Assembly: GCA_945870915.1 (NCBI GenBank)
Contig: CAMBUI010000004.1
Span: 1-36,127 of the forward strand
Reading direction: 5' to 3'
Length of the DNA: 36,127 nt
DNA from: Candidatus Kuenenia stuttgartensis
GTDB lineage: Bacteria; Planctomycetota; Phycisphaerae; Phycisphaerales; SM1A02
The position numbers and the translations under genes are program-made. Shown in pieces: positions 35,098 through 36,127 of the stretch; within the stretch, counting starts at the first letter, position 1, and every line of letters starts with the position of its first letter. The notes beneath the pieces were generated by a model. That model was given only the letters and a program-made list of their open reading frames with translations, was not told the DNA's origin and searched no databases.

Positions 35098-36127
35098 ACA
35101 CGATCCACCGCACCATCCGCTCCATGTCCCCGGTGCTCGGGCTTCCGGCGCTCGCCCTCGCGGCGGTCGCCGGCCTCGCCGCGCCGTCGGCCGCGCAGTC
35201 GCCCGACCCCGCCGGCGGCAAGGTCCTCACCAAGGTGTCGCAGAGCGCCGACGCGCGCCTCGCCCGCAGCATCGCCGACCTCAACGGCCTGCGCGAGCAG
35301 GTCGCCGCCGAGAAGCTCCCGCTCTCGCAGGAGCTGACCGGCCTCGAGGAGCGCGTCACCGAGCTCCGCAAGGACAGCGACCGCATGTCGCGCCTCGTCG
35401 ATGAGGGCGCCCTTGAGATGGCCAAGATCCGCCAGGAGATCAAGGCCCGCCAGGACGAGCTCTCGTACGTGGGCAACCTGCTCGACGAGTACGCGCGCAC
35501 CTTCGAGACCAAGGTCAACCCGGTCGAGATGCAGGTCTTCGGCGCGGCCGTCGCCACCGCGAAGGACGCCGTCGAGAACAAGACCCTCACCATGCCGCAG
35601 CGCTTCGAGCGCCAGACGACCTTCGTCGACGGCTCGATCCGCCGCGCGTTCGACGCGATCGGCGGGATGCGCTTCGCCGGCGTCGGCGTCGACATGCTCG
35701 GCACCGTGGCCGAGGGACAGTTCGCGATGATCGGCCCGGTCGCGCTCTTCCGCGCCTCGAGCGGCAACGCGGGCATCGCGGTCCCGCAGGCCGGCTCCGA
35801 CAAGCCGCTCATCCGTCCGCTCGAGGGCGCGCTCGAGCCGACCGTCGGCGCGCTCGTCGCGACCGGCGAGGGCACGCTCGCGCTCGACCCGTCGCGTGGC
35901 GGCGCCCTCAAGGCGCTGGTCCAGAAGACCAACCTCGTGCACATCTTCATCAAGGGCGGCCCGATCATGTGGCCGATCCTCGTGGCGTCGATCCTCGCCC
36001 TCGCGGTGGTGCTCGAGCGCGTGTTCTTCCTCCTCAACGAGCAGCGCAAGCGCGACCGCAAGGCGCTCAACCGCTTCTTCGGCGAGGTCGAGCGCAAGGA
36101 CCTCAACGCGGCCATCGAGATCTCCCG
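35094..36127 (+). CDS. MotA/TolQ/ExbB proton-channel family protein with N-terminal periplasmic coiled-coil extension; 3' end outside the window
   Basis: ATGA overlap with the DUF3450 gene; signal peptide; IFIKGGPIMWPILVASILALAVVLERVFFLL. Frame stays open to the window end, so it is missing from the ORF track. Confidence 0.85.
   Translation, partial: MNTIHRTIRSMSPVLGLPALALAAVAGLAAPSAAQSPDPAGGKVLTKVSQSADARLARSIADLNGLREQVAAEKLPLSQELTGLEERVTELRKDSDRMSRLVDEGALEMAKIRQEIKARQDELSYVGNLLDEYARTFETKVNPVEMQVFGAAVATAKDAVENKTLTMPQRFERQTTFVDGSIRRAFDAIGGMRFAGVGVDMLGTVAEGQFAMIGPVALFRASSGNAGIAVPQAGSDKPLIRPLEGALEPTVGALVATGEGTLALDPSRGGALKALVQKTNLVHIFIKGGPIMWPILVASILALAVVLERVFFLLNEQRKRDRKALNRFFGEVERKDLNAAIEIS

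Noticed and set aside
1-36127. tRNA, rRNA or prophage genes
   Set aside because: None recognised by eye in either strand; a tRNAscan/Infernal run would be needed to exclude divergent RNAs.

Overview
GC-rich (~70% by eye) window, most likely from a Planctomycetota genome of Phycisphaerae type. That placement rests on a DUF1501 + PSCyt1/DUF1549/DUF1553 gene pair, dockerin-like '...WGACP' C-termini and a DUF3450/ExbB pair. I support about 25 protein-coding genes and no rRNA, tRNA or CRISPR. Left to right: PfkB sugar kinase (5'-truncated), S9 dipeptidyl-peptidase, MurQ, a small probable lipoprotein in a lower-GC patch, HU, a double-FHA protein, UDP-glucose dehydrogenase, Ogt-type methyltransferase, GlyA, two hypotheticals and an MBL hydrolase. 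Next comes an apparent operon: winged-helix regulator, Asp-box protein, DUF4097 protein, ABC ATPase, ABC permease fused to an M1 peptidase. It is followed by PhnA-like, DUF1501 and PSCyt1 proteins, a C-type-lectin/dockerin protein, YihY, two more dockerin-tailed secreted proteins, a TPR-like protein, DUF3450 and ExbB/TolQ (3'-truncated). The most unusual signals are: (1) a series of short tandem arrays (10-19 bp units, different sequence at each locus) in intergenic spacers, mostly just upstream of start codons; (2) a regulator promoter whose -35/-10 spacer is a palindrome and whose start codon sits where a leaderless transcript would begin; (3) the permease-M1 peptidase fusion operon with altered catalytic-motif spacing; (4) three secreted proteins with dockerin-like tails within 6 kb. 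All calls come from reading the sequence; no database search was run.
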